Shown: piece after piece, positions 7,262-14,700 of the stretch
How the letters are laid out: the number at the start of each line of letters is the position of its first letter
Position numbering within the stretch: the stretch's first letter is position 1
Source: an uncultured Blautia sp.
Lineage (GTDB): Bacteria > Bacillota > Clostridia > Lachnospirales > Lachnospiraceae
Direction of reading: 5' to 3'
Length of the DNA stretch: 17,366 nucleotides
Assembly: GCA_900547615.1 (NCBI GenBank)
Contig: URHH01000047.1
Coordinates: forward strand, 1 to 17,366
Program-made: the position numbers and the translations under genes
The notes under the pieces: generated by a model
Databases searched by the model: none
What the model was told of the DNA's origin: nothing
The model's input: the letters and a program-made list of their open reading frames with translations, nothing else

Positions 7262-7290
7262 TCTGTTTTATTTATTTTACTTAAAACAGA
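7262..7290. promoter_or_regulatory. Candidate operator: 9-bp perfect inverted repeat over the modA -10
   Basis: TCTGTTTTA at 7262-7270 and TAAAACAGA at 7282-7290 are perfect inverse copies with an 11-bp spacer. The centre (7276) falls within the -10 box 7274-7279. The arms are 20 bp apart centre to centre, about two helix turns, as expected for a dimeric repressor. TGTTTTATT also repeats directly at 7254-7262 and 7264-7272. The likely binder is the HTH-PBP protein encoded at 8100-9026 (inference). Confidence 0.55.
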
Positions 7291-7302
7291 GCGGGTTGTC
7301 AA
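7274..7302 (-). promoter_or_regulatory. Sigma-A promoter of modABC
   Basis: On the minus strand, TTGACA (7297-7302, perfect) and TAAAAT (7274-7279, 5 of 6) are separated by exactly 17 bp. The predicted transcription start is near 7267, leaving a leader of about 45 nt before ATG 7222. Confidence 0.85.
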
Positions 7303-7640
7303 TTTGATTTTGGCGTGTTATGATGGAATATATAATATCGTATAATACACAGTTATAAAAAACAGTTTTTGTGACACGCTCCAGTTCCTGCTCGGACTGC
7401 GCGCTTATATCCTCCATTCGCGCAAACTCGCCTGTAAACAGGCTCAAACATGCGCTCTGTGGAGGCGCTTGACAGTCCTCCCAACGGAAGCTTCGCTATT
7501 GTCACTGCAAATCTGTTTTTTATCTTCCTGCGATTGTACGATAAGATATATTCTGCAATAATTCCAGTATGTACATTACGGAATATACTCTGCACTTTTG
7601 CCCTTGCAGCAAAGCGCAGAATCATTCCTGATATTACAGC
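7303..7640. other. Non-coding divergent region, structured and possibly a dispersed element
   Basis: No convincing gene. Two TATAAT boxes at 7331-7336 and 7341-7346 could serve plus-strand promoters, but neither has a good -35 at the right spacing. From about 7370 the sequence contains several potential stems: TGCGCG/CGCGCA (7398-7403 with 7419-7424), GCCTGT/ACAGGC (7430-7435 with 7438-7443) and TATATTC/GAATATA (7547-7553 with 7581-7587). Open frames on both strands here (64 and 98 codons) lack ribosome binding sites. Their conceptual products resemble, from memory only, short hypothetical proteins that recur in Lachnospiraceae genomes, so the stretch may be a dispersed intergenic element. 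Confidence 0.4.
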
Positions 7641-7668
7641 TTGAAGCATTAAGTAAAATATCTATTCT
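7641..7668 (+). promoter_or_regulatory. Weak candidate promoter for the mop operon
   Basis: TTGAAG at 7641-7646 and TATTCT at 7663-7668 are 16 bp apart. This is the best plus-strand pair I find before mop, but it is not strong. A transcript from here would carry both hairpins at 7734-7754 and 7770-7862. Confidence 0.25.
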
Positions 7669-7733
7669 AGTGTTACTCTAATATTCAGCAAGCAGGTAAT
7701 TATTATCCGGTACTTCCGGCAAATATTGTTATG

Positions 7734-7754
7734 TATCCGCTGGCAGAGCGGATA
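7734..7754 (+). other. Short hairpin in the mop leader
   Basis: TATCCGCT at 7734-7741 pairs perfectly with AGCGGATA at 7747-7754 around the loop GGCAG. It is followed by TTTAAATTAAAG, which is too poor a T run for a confident terminator. It may be part of the leader structure that follows. Confidence 0.45.
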
Positions 7755-7769
7755 TTTAAATTAAAGTTC

Positions 7770-7862
7770 TGATAAATTTTTCAGGTATCCTGACAGTACA
7801 GCGCAAGAGAATAAAAACAGATTCTCTTCGCGCGTCCTGTCATATCCCCTGAAAACTTATCA
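7770..7862 (+). promoter_or_regulatory. 93-nt stacked hairpin leader upstream of mop (possible riboswitch or regulatory RNA)
   Basis: Four stacked helices form a single rod. Outermost is TGATAA/TTATCA (7770-7775 with 7857-7862). Next is TTTTCAGG/CCTGAAAA (7778-7785 with 7848-7855). Then comes a symmetric 5x5 internal loop with TATCC on both sides (7786-7790 and 7843-7847). Above it is TGACAG/CTGTCA (7791-7796 with 7837-7842). Last, after a small internal loop, GCGC/GCGC (7801-7804 with 7830-7833) and AAGAGAAT/ATTCTCTT (7805-7812 with 7821-7828) enclose an A-rich 8-nt loop, with C7829 bulged. It ends 32 nt before the mop ATG and just ahead of GAGG at 7882-7885. I do not recognise it as the known Moco RNA motif; the class is unassigned. 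Confidence 0.6.
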
Positions 7863-7894
7863 TACAAAATCACAAAGAAACGAGGACTAAAATC

Positions 7895-8107
7895 ATGAAA
7901 TTAAGTGCAAGAAATCAGTTAAAAGGTAAAGTTGTAAGCATCAATAACGGAGCCGTAAACTCCATTGTATCTATCGACATAGGCGGAGGCAATATTATCA
8001 CAGCCACGATCTCCTGCAGCGCCGTGGAAGAACTGAATTTACAGGTAGGATCCGACGCTTACGCCGTGATCAAGGCTACAAACGTTATGGTAGGAATTGA
8101 TGAATAA
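7895..8107 (+). CDS. mop: Molbindin: single Mop-domain molybdate/tungstate-binding protein
   Basis: A 70-residue protein that is one complete Mop domain (PF03459). It begins with the diagnostic SARNQLKGKV signature (residues 4-13), followed by NGAVNSIVSIDIGGG, the ISCSAVEELNL segment and the terminal strand DAYAVIKATNVMVG. Molbindins assemble into oligomers that hold molybdate or tungstate at subunit interfaces, and they serve as intracellular stores or buffers. Start ATG 7895 has GAGGA at 7882-7886. The following regulator gene begins inside the last codons of mop (overlap 8100-8107), so both come from one transcript. It lies divergent from modABC, which supports the molybdenum/tungsten assignment. 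The length is normal for a molbindin. Confidence 0.93.
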   Translation: MKLSARNQLKGKVVSINNGAVNSIVSIDIGGGNIITATISCSAVEELNLQVGSDAYAVIKATNVMVGIDE

Positions 8108-9026
8108 GTTTTACACTGCCCAGGAAATTGCGGATAAGCTGAAAATCAAAAAAAACACGGTATATGAGCTGATTAAGCGAGGCGAGCTTTCTTCCTCAAA
8201 GGTTGGGAAGCAGCTTCGTGTAAGCGAAGAACAGCTTTCCCTGTATCTGAAAACGGCAAGCTCCAGTCAGGAAACGTCTCTCAAAGCGCCGGACTTTCAG
8301 CCGGAAAGTTCTCTTTTAAAAAGAGATTATCTTCTTCATTCAAACGGACTGATCCTCTGCGGACAGGCTTCTCCTGCCCTTGAGCTGCTTTTAAGCCAGA
8401 TGTCCATACACCCGGAGGGCATTCCGGTGCTTCAGTCTCATATGAACAGCTACAACGGGCTTTACTCCCTGTATTTCGGAAAGGCACATATTGCCTCTGC
8501 AAGCCTTTCTGAAGAAGATATTTGCCGCCTTGTTCCCGGAACAGAGCTGACAGCAATCTGCCTCTATGAGTATCCGGTCGGACTTTATGTAAAAAAGGGA
8601 AATCCCAAACAGATTGAAGCAATCCGGGATTTGACGAGACCTGATATTACGTTTGCAAACAGGGAAAAGGGAAGCACACGCCGGATCTTTCTTGACCGGA
8701 TTCTTATGAAAGAACAGATTTCTCCCAAAAGCATTTCCGGATACGAAAGAGAACTGGTATCTGACCTTTCTACGGCAGGCGCCCTTCTAGACGGCAGCGC
8801 GGACGCAGCTCTTGGAGAGGAGCTTGTCATACGCCAGACAAAGACTCTTTCCTTCCTTCCTCTGGAAAAGCTTCCCATGTATCTTGTGATGGAGACAGCT
8901 TCTCTGGAAAAGCCTGGATTTACGCCGCTTCTGGAAATTATCCGCTCTGAGGAATACCGGACGATTCTCAAAAATCAAACAGGGTACGACACTTCCCACA
9001 CTGGAGAAATACGAACCCTGTCATAA
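8100..9026 (+). CDS. HTH-PBP one-component regulator, probable molybdate/tungstate-responsive repressor
   Basis: A 308-residue cytoplasmic fusion. Residues 1-50 are an excisionase/MerR-like winged HTH (HTH_17): YTAQEIADKLKIKKNTVYEL, then SKVGKQLRVSEEQLSLYL. A linker at about 52-80 leads to a ModA-like intracellular PBP domain (PF12727/COG1910) at about 85-295. Landmarks of that domain are NSYNGLYSLYFGKAHIASASL (116-136), YPVGLYVKKGNPK (158-170), FANREKGSTRRIFLDR (185-200) and GYERELVSDLSTAGALLDGSADAALGEE (214-241). The predicted role is to bind oxyanion (or a pterin cofactor) inside the cell and regulate the divergent modABC and its own operon. This rests on family and context, not on a demonstrated ligand. 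ATG 8100 overlaps the mop end by 8 bp; a TTG at 8097 is a less likely start. AGGA at 8092-8095 is a short-spaced ribosome site. Confidence 0.85.
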   Translation: MNKFYTAQEIADKLKIKKNTVYELIKRGELSSSKVGKQLRVSEEQLSLYLKTASSSQETSLKAPDFQPESSLLKRDYLLHSNGLILCGQASPALELLLSQMSIHPEGIPVLQSHMNSYNGLYSLYFGKAHIASASLSEEDICRLVPGTELTAICLYEYPVGLYVKKGNPKQIEAIRDLTRPDITFANREKGSTRRIFLDRILMKEQISPKSISGYERELVSDLSTAGALLDGSADAALGEELVIRQTKTLSFLPLEKLPMYLVMETASLEKPGFTPLLEIIRSEEYRTILKNQTGYDTSHTGEIRTLS

Positions 9027-9090
9027 ACACTTCCATGAATTTCAGCGGCAGAAATATCTTTCTCCGAAACATATTCCTGCCCCGGCGCAT

Positions 9091-9145
9091 GAAAAAGGGA
9101 CGGTTCATGAAAGAAATTCTTTCAGACACTGTCCCTTTTCTTTTA
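9091..9145. terminator. Bidirectional terminator between the Mo regulator and glpK
   Basis: AAAAGGGAC (9093-9101) pairs with GTCCCTTTT (9131-9139), and an inner arm TGAAAGA/TCTTTCA pairs around 9108-9124. A T-rich tail follows on the plus strand (9136-9145), and an A run at 9092-9096 gives a U run on the minus strand. It sits between convergent genes ending at 9026 and 9170, so it can serve both. Confidence 0.8.
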
Positions 9146-9169
9146 TATATTCCAGACGCGGAAAATGTT

Positions 9170-10672
9170 TTACTCTTCTTCCTCCCGCGCCCAGTCTCTT
9201 GTACACTTCACGGCTTTTTTCCAGCCTTTTAACAGCTTCTCTCTCTTTTCTTCGCTGATGGAAGGCTCAAATGTCTTCTCCATATTCCAGTTACGTTTTA
9301 CTTCCTCTGCATTTTCCCAGAATCCCGTTGCCATACCTGCAAGATAGGCTGCGCCGAGCGCCGTCGTCTCAATACAGCTTGGTCGCACCACTTCTCCACC
9401 CAGAATATCCGCCTGAAACTGCATAAGAAAATCGTTGGCGCTTGCCCCTCCGTCCACACGGAGAGAATTTAAATGTACGCCTGCATCTTTCTCCATAGCA
9501 CGAATCACATCGTGCACCTGATACGCGAGAGATTCTACTGTTGCACGGATAAGATGGGCTTTTCCTGCTCCTCTTGTAAGTCCCAGGACAGCACCTCTTG
9601 CATACTGATCCCAGTAAGGAGCTCCAAGACCTACAAAGGCAGGAACAACATAGACGCCGTTTGTATCCGGCACAGACAGGCAGTATTTTTCTGACTCCGA
9701 AGCCTTTTCCAGCAGCTCCATCTCGTCACGAAGCCATTGAATGGCTGCTCCGCACACGAAAACGCTTCCCTCAAGAGCGTATCCCGGAGTTCCGTCCGGA
9801 TTTACGGCAATGGTAGTCAAAAGTCCCTGCTTTGACTCTACTGCCCTGTTTCCAGTGTGCATCAGGAGAAATCCGCCTGTTCCATATGTATTTTTTACAT
9901 CTCCCGGCTGGAAGCAGCACTGCCCGAAAAGTGCAGCCTGCTGATCGCCTGCTGCCCCGGAAATTGGGATTCTGCCTCCGATAAGGCTTGCGCTTGTATA
10001 TCCGTAAACGCAGCTGCTGGGTTTTACCTCGGGAAGCATATTTTCCGGAATCCCAAGATAAGAAAGAATCTCCTTATCCCACTGCTTTTTATGAATGTCG
10101 AACAGCATAGTTCTGGAAGCGTTTGTATAATCTGTCACATGGACTCTGCCTTTTGTGAGCTTCCAGATCAGCCAGGTATCTACTGTTCCGAACAGAAGAT
10201 CACCTTTTTCTGCCGCCTCTTTCGCACCGTTCACATACTCAAGGATCCACTTAATCTTTGTTCCGGAAAAATAGGCGTCCGGGATCAGACCTGTTTTTTT
10301 TCGGATCACTTCCCCGAAACCGTCTTTTTCCAGCTTCTCAATCATATCCGCTGTTCTGCGGCACTGCCACACGATTGCCGGATATATGGGATTTCCTGTT
10401 TTTTTGTCCCACACGATCGTCGTTTCTCTCTGGTTTGTGATGCCGATTGCTTCAATATTCTCCGCGTCCGCGCCGATGAGACTCATAGCCTCAATAGCAA
10501 CCCCCATCTGGGAGGACCAGATTTCATGCGGATCATGTTCCACCCAGCCCGGTTTCGGATAATACTGGGCAAATTCCTTTCGTGCCACACTGCACATTTT
10601 CCCCGCTTTGTCAAAAAGAATGCACCGGGAACTTGTCGTTCCCTGATCCAGAGCCATAATATATTTCCCCAT
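9170..10672 (-). CDS. glpK: Glycerol kinase
   Basis: A 500-residue FGGY-family kinase, the usual length. It converts glycerol and ATP to glycerol 3-phosphate in the cytoplasm. Visible motifs: the N-terminal phosphate loop LDQGTTSSR (8-16), GITNQRETT around 77-85, catalytic base Asp243 in GDQQAALFG (242-250), YGTGGFLLM (263-271), YALEGSVFVCGAAIQWLRD (298-316) and VDGGASANDFLMQFQADIL (406-424). In many Firmicutes GlpK is activated by phosphorylation of a His (His232 in Enterococcus casseliflavus, in SYHFYG). Aligning from the shared VYG, this protein reads VYGYTSASLIGG (222-233) with no His, so that control is probably absent. ATG 10672 has AAAGGTG upstream. A cre-like site at 10708-10721 suggests CcpA repression. 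No glpF or glpD is adjacent. Confidence 0.97.
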   Translation of the reverse strand: MGKYIMALDQGTTSSRCILFDKAGKMCSVARKEFAQYYPKPGWVEHDPHEIWSSQMGVAIEAMSLIGADAENIEAIGITNQRETTIVWDKKTGNPIYPAIVWQCRRTADMIEKLEKDGFGEVIRKKTGLIPDAYFSGTKIKWILEYVNGAKEAAEKGDLLFGTVDTWLIWKLTKGRVHVTDYTNASRTMLFDIHKKQWDKEILSYLGIPENMLPEVKPSSCVYGYTSASLIGGRIPISGAAGDQQAALFGQCCFQPGDVKNTYGTGGFLLMHTGNRAVESKQGLLTTIAVNPDGTPGYALEGSVFVCGAAIQWLRDEMELLEKASESEKYCLSVPDTNGVYVVPAFVGLGAPYWDQYARGAVLGLTRGAGKAHLIRATVESLAYQVHDVIRAMEKDAGVHLNSLRVDGGASANDFLMQFQADILGGEVVRPSCIETTALGAAYLAGMATGFWENAEEVKRNWNMEKTFEPSISEEKREKLLKGWKKAVKCTRDWAREEEE

Positions 10673-10707
10673 AATAACACCTTTCTGTATTTACCGCTGC
10701 TGCATAC

Positions 10708-10721
10708 AGCGAGCGCTTTCT
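10708..10721 (-). promoter_or_regulatory. Candidate CcpA (cre) site upstream of glpK
   Basis: On the minus strand AGAAAGCGCTCGCT matches 12 of 14 positions of the cre consensus TGWAARCGYTWNCW. It lies 36 bp before the glpK start and overlaps the best candidate -10. Catabolite repression of glycerol genes through cre is well established in Firmicutes; use of this site is inferred. Confidence 0.5.
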
Positions 10722-10746
10722 TATCCCATTCCTGCCGATCATGCAA
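10718..10746 (-). promoter_or_regulatory. Weak candidate promoter of glpK
   Basis: On the minus strand TTGCAT (10741-10746, at the uppP stop) and TAAGAA (10718-10723) are 17 bp apart. Both boxes are poor matches. A small hairpin CGCTG/CAGCG (10695-10699 with 10707-10711) follows in the leader. glpK may also be read from the uppP transcript. Confidence 0.25.
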
Positions 10747-11641
10747 GGAAATTTTTACCCACAAAATATCCGAGCACAAGAACGCCGAGAACAATCCGAT
10801 ACCAGCCGAATACCTTGAAATCGTGTTTCTTTATGTAACCCACCAGGAATTTGATGGCAAGGATAGAAACAATAAAAGATACAAGGCAGCCCAAAATGAG
10901 AATCATAATCTCTGTTCCCGTAAAGGCAAGACCGAATTTTATCAGTTTTAAAAGACTGGCTCCAAACATGACAGGAATTGCCAGGAAAAAGGTAAATTCT
11001 GCCGCCACTGTTCTTGAAGTTCCCGCCAGAATACCGCCGATGATTGTAGAGCCGGAGCGTGAAGTTCCGGGAATCACGGAAAGTACCTGGAACGCACCGA
11101 TGATCAGAGCCGTCTTAAAGGAAAGCTCCTGAAGATTTCTGCATGAGGCGCGTCTTCTTTTGTTATAATTTTCGATGACAATAAAGAGAATGCCGTATAC
11201 GATCAGGGCAATTGCCACTACCACGTAATTGTTAAACTTTTCTTCGATTATGTCGTTAAACGGCAGCGCAATGATAACTGTAGGCAGACAGGCAACAAAG
11301 ATTTTAAACCACAAAATCCATTTTTCCTTATCGCAGAACTGCTCCACAAAAAGATATGCCCCTCTCTGAACAGTCGGCATTTTATTTGCCATTGCTCTCT
11401 GACGCTTTGTAAGCGGCCGGATATAAAACGGCCACAGTTTATTCCAGTATAAAAGAATAACCGCAAGAATGGCTCCAAGCTGAATGACAACAAAGAAAAA
11501 TTCTTTAAATTCCGCCGAGACATTCAGCTTGATAAATTCGTCCACCAGAATCATGTGTCCGGTACTGCTGATAGGAAGCCATTCTGTAATTCCCTCTACA
11601 ATACCAAGAAAAATCACTTTTAATAATTCGAAAATATCCAT
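10739..11641 (-). CDS. uppP: Undecaprenyl-diphosphatase (UppP/BacA)
   Basis: A 300-residue polytopic membrane enzyme that dephosphorylates undecaprenyl diphosphate, recycling the lipid carrier of cell-wall synthesis; it also gives low-level bacitracin resistance. Both signature regions are present: VEGITEWLPISSTGH (15-29), with the catalytic glutamates E16 and E20 and His29, and PGTSRSG (191-197) followed by AGTSRTVAAEFTFFLAIPVM. Multiple hydrophobic segments cover the protein. It is slightly longer than the E. coli form (273), with a charged stretch near 75-90 and another near 158-170. Start ATG 11641 has AAAGGGG upstream. It follows carB with a hairpin between, and glpK begins 66 bp after its stop. 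Confidence 0.96.
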   Translation of the reverse strand: MDIFELLKVIFLGIVEGITEWLPISSTGHMILVDEFIKLNVSAEFKEFFFVVIQLGAILAVILLYWNKLWPFYIRPLTKRQRAMANKMPTVQRGAYLFVEQFCDKEKWILWFKIFVACLPTVIIALPFNDIIEEKFNNYVVVAIALIVYGILFIVIENYNKRRRASCRNLQELSFKTALIIGAFQVLSVIPGTSRSGSTIIGGILAGTSRTVAAEFTFFLAIPVMFGASLLKLIKFGLAFTGTEIMILILGCLVSFIVSILAIKFLVGYIKKHDFKVFGWYRIVLGVLVLGYFVGKNFLA

Positions 11642-11665
11642 TTTTTCCCCTTTCTGAATATAATT

Positions 11666-11696
11666 GAGGACGGAGTTTTCAAATTCCCCCGTCCTC
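11666..11696 (-). terminator. Probable terminator of carAB
   Basis: GAGGACGG (11666-11673) pairs perfectly with CCGTCCTC (11689-11696), and the loop can pair further (GTTT/AAAT). On the minus strand the stem is followed by AATTATATT, which is U-rich but not a clean U run. It lies 10 bp past the carB stop and before the uppP ribosome site. Confidence 0.6.
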
Positions 11697-11705
11697 TAAA
11701 TTATA

Positions 11706-14700
11706 TTATCTTTCTGCGATTGTTGCAATATCAATCAGGCTTAAATTGTGAAGGTCTGTGTTCTCCAGACTTGTCACAAGAGCCTCTGCCGTATCAAGGC
11801 TTGTAAGAACATTGACGCCTGTCTCGATGGCGTTTCTTCTGATCAGGAAGCCGTCCTTCTGATGCTCCACACCCTGCGGCGGCGTGTCAATGACAACGTC
11901 GATCTTATGTCCAAGGATCAGGTCCATAAGGTTCGGTGCAGGCTGCTCCAGCTTGTTTGTACGGATCACGCGGATTCCGTTTTCTTTCAGAACTTTTGCA
12001 GTTCCTCTTGTGGCGTAGATGCGGTATCCCTGTGCCTCAAAGCGTTTTGCGATCGGGATAATGTCCTCTTTATCCTCATCTTTTACTGTGATGATCATGT
12101 TTTTATGCTTTGGCAGGCGGATTCCTGCTCCCAGGAACGCTTTGTAAAGAGCCTCATTAAAGGTGGAAGCAATTCCAAGACATTCGCCTGTTGATTTCAT
12201 CTCCGGTCCGAGGCTTATATCTGCGCCTCTGATTTTTTCAAAGGAGAATACCGGCATTTTGATGGCAATGTGCTCTGCCTCAGGCTGAAGTCCCGGCTCA
12301 TATCCCATATCCTTTAATTTGTATCCGAGGATCACCTTTGTTGCAAGCGGAACGATCGGGATTCCCGTTACCTTGCTGATGTACGGAACCGTACGGCTGG
12401 AACGCGGATTTACCTCAATAACATACACCTCTTCTCCGCATACAATAAACTGTATGTTTATCATGCCCACTACATGAAGGGCTTTTGCAAGGCGGCGTGT
12501 ATATTCTGCGATTGTTTCCTTTGCTGTCTCGCTGATCGTCTGTGCAGGATATACGGAAATACTGTCTCCGGAATGGATTCCCGCGCGCTCAATGTGTTCC
12601 ATAATACCGGGGATCAGGATTTCTTCTCCGTCGCATACTGCGTCCACCTCGATTTCTTTTCCCATCAGGTATTTATCTACAAGAATCGGGTGTTCCTGCG
12701 CAATCTGATTGATGATGCCGATATATTCTTCCACATCTTCATCACTGACTGCAATCCGCATTCCCTGTCCGCCCAGTACGTAAGAAGGTCGCACAAGAAC
12801 AGGATAGCCAAGCTGTGCTGCCGCTTTCTTTGCTTCTTCTGCTGTGAAAACAGTATGTCCCTTTGGTCTTGGAATCCCACACTGCTCCAGAATCTTATCA
12901 AACAGCTCTCTGTCCTCTGCAGCATCTACGTCCTCTGCAGAAGTACCCAGGATTTTTACTCCCATCTTCATAAGCGCTTCTGTAAGCTTAATGGCTGTCT
13001 GTCCGCCGAACTGTACTACTGCGCCGTCCGGTTTTTCCATATTTACCACATTTTCCACATCTTCTGGTGTCAGCGGCTCAAAATACAGCTTATCCGCAAT
13101 ATCAAAGTCTGTACTTACTGTTTCCGGATTATTGTTGATGATGATCGTCTCGTATCCTTCTTTTGCAAATGCCCATGTACAGTGTACAGAGCAGAAGTCG
13201 AACTCGATACCCTGACCGATACGGATCGGACCGGAACCAAGCACAAGGATTTTCTTTTTGCCGGAATCGGAAACAGCCTCGTTTTCTGTTTCTTCATCTC
13301 CGTATACGGAATAATAGTAAGGTGTTTCTGCCGCAAACTCTGCCGCGCAGGTATCTACCATTTTATAGGCTGCTTTAATGCCAAATTCTTTTCGAAGCTC
13401 TTTTACTTCCCCTTCTGTTTTTCCGGAAAGAGAAGCGATCACGGAATCCGGAAATTCCATTCGTTTTGCCTCAAGAAGAAGTTCTTTTGTAAGCTCCTGT
13501 GTTTTCAGAGCCTCTTCCATTTCCACTAAAATGGAAAGCTTGTCAATAAACCACAGGTCGATTTTTGTAATATCATGAAGGATCGCTTCCGGGATTCCTC
13601 TTCTCACTGCCTCTGCAATTTTCCAGATCCTTCTGTCGTCTACAACCTTTAATTCTTCTAAAAGCTCCTCATCGGAAAGTCCTGTAAAGTCATAGGACAT
13701 CAGGCTGTCCACGTGCTGCTCCAGAGAACGGATTGCCTTCATAAGCGCGCCCTCAAAGTTATGACAGATACTCATAACCTCTCCGGTTGCTTTCATCTGT
13801 GTTGTGAGGGTTCTTTTTGCTGTAATAAATTTATCAAATGGAAGACGCGGGATTTTTACAACGCAGTAGTCGAGCATCGGCTCAAAGCTTGCGTATGTCT
13901 TTCCTGTGATCGCGTTTGGAATTTCGTCCAGAGTATAACCCAAAGCGATTTTTGCCGCAACCTTTGCGATCGGGTATCCTGTCGCCTTACTTGCAAGAGC
14001 GGAAGAACGGCTTACTCGCGGGTTTACCTCGATGACGCAGTATTCAAAGCTCTCCGGGTGAAGGGCATACTGTACGTTACAGCCGCCTGTGATTCCAAGC
14101 TCTGTGATAATGTTAAGCGCAGAAGTACGAAGCATCTGATATTCTTTATCCCCCAGCGTCTGGGAAGGAGCTACGACGATAGAGTCTCCTGTATGTACGC
14201 CTACAGGGTCAATATTTTCCATGTTGCAGACAGTGATGCAGTTTCCTGCGCTGTCACGCATTACCTCATACTCGATTTCTTTCCAGCCTGCAATGCAGCG
14301 TTCTACGAGAACCTCTCCCACTCGGGAAAGGCGAAGACCGTTTTCCAGGATTTCACGAAGCTCAACCTCATTATTTGCGATTCCGCCGCCGCTTCCTCCA
14401 AGTGTGTAAGCAGGACGCAGTACAACCGGGTATCCGATGGTATTTGTAAATAAAACACCGTCTTCTACTGTTGTCACGACTTTGGAAGCTGCAACAGGCT
14501 CCCCGATTTTTTCCATTGTGTCTTTAAATTCCTGACGGTCCTCCGCCTTTTTAATTGTCTCTGCTGTTGTACCAATAAGACGCACATTATGTTCTTTTAA
14601 GAAGCCTTTTTCCTCAAGCTCCATCGCAAGGTTTAAGCCTGCCTGTCCGCCAAGTGTGGGAAGAACGCTGTCCGGTTTTTCCTTTAAAATAAGCTGTTCT

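Noticed and set aside
7311..7350. AT-rich segment as an E. coli-type ModE box
   Set aside because: It contains ATATATAA-like stretches, but the paired CGTTATATA-type arms with correct spacing are not present, and no ModE protein is encoded nearby.
7353..7649. Open frames of 98 (minus) and 64 (plus) codons between modA and mop
   Set aside because: Neither has a ribosome binding site and both overlap stem-forming non-coding sequence. Kept as a possible dispersed element, not as genes.
7770..7862. Calling the mop leader a Moco riboswitch
   Set aside because: The location is suggestive, but I could not match the single-rod fold to the multi-branched Moco motif. Reported as unassigned.
9857..10951. 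Plus-strand open frame (364 codons) opposite glpK and uppP
   Set aside because: It spans two conserved minus-strand genes and their gap, has no ribosome site, and its product matches nothing recognisable.
12474..13529. Long plus-strand open frame (351 codons) opposite carB
   Set aside because: It is the antisense shadow of a well-conserved carB region. The conceptual product is Cys/Phe-rich with no family resemblance, and no ribosome site precedes it.
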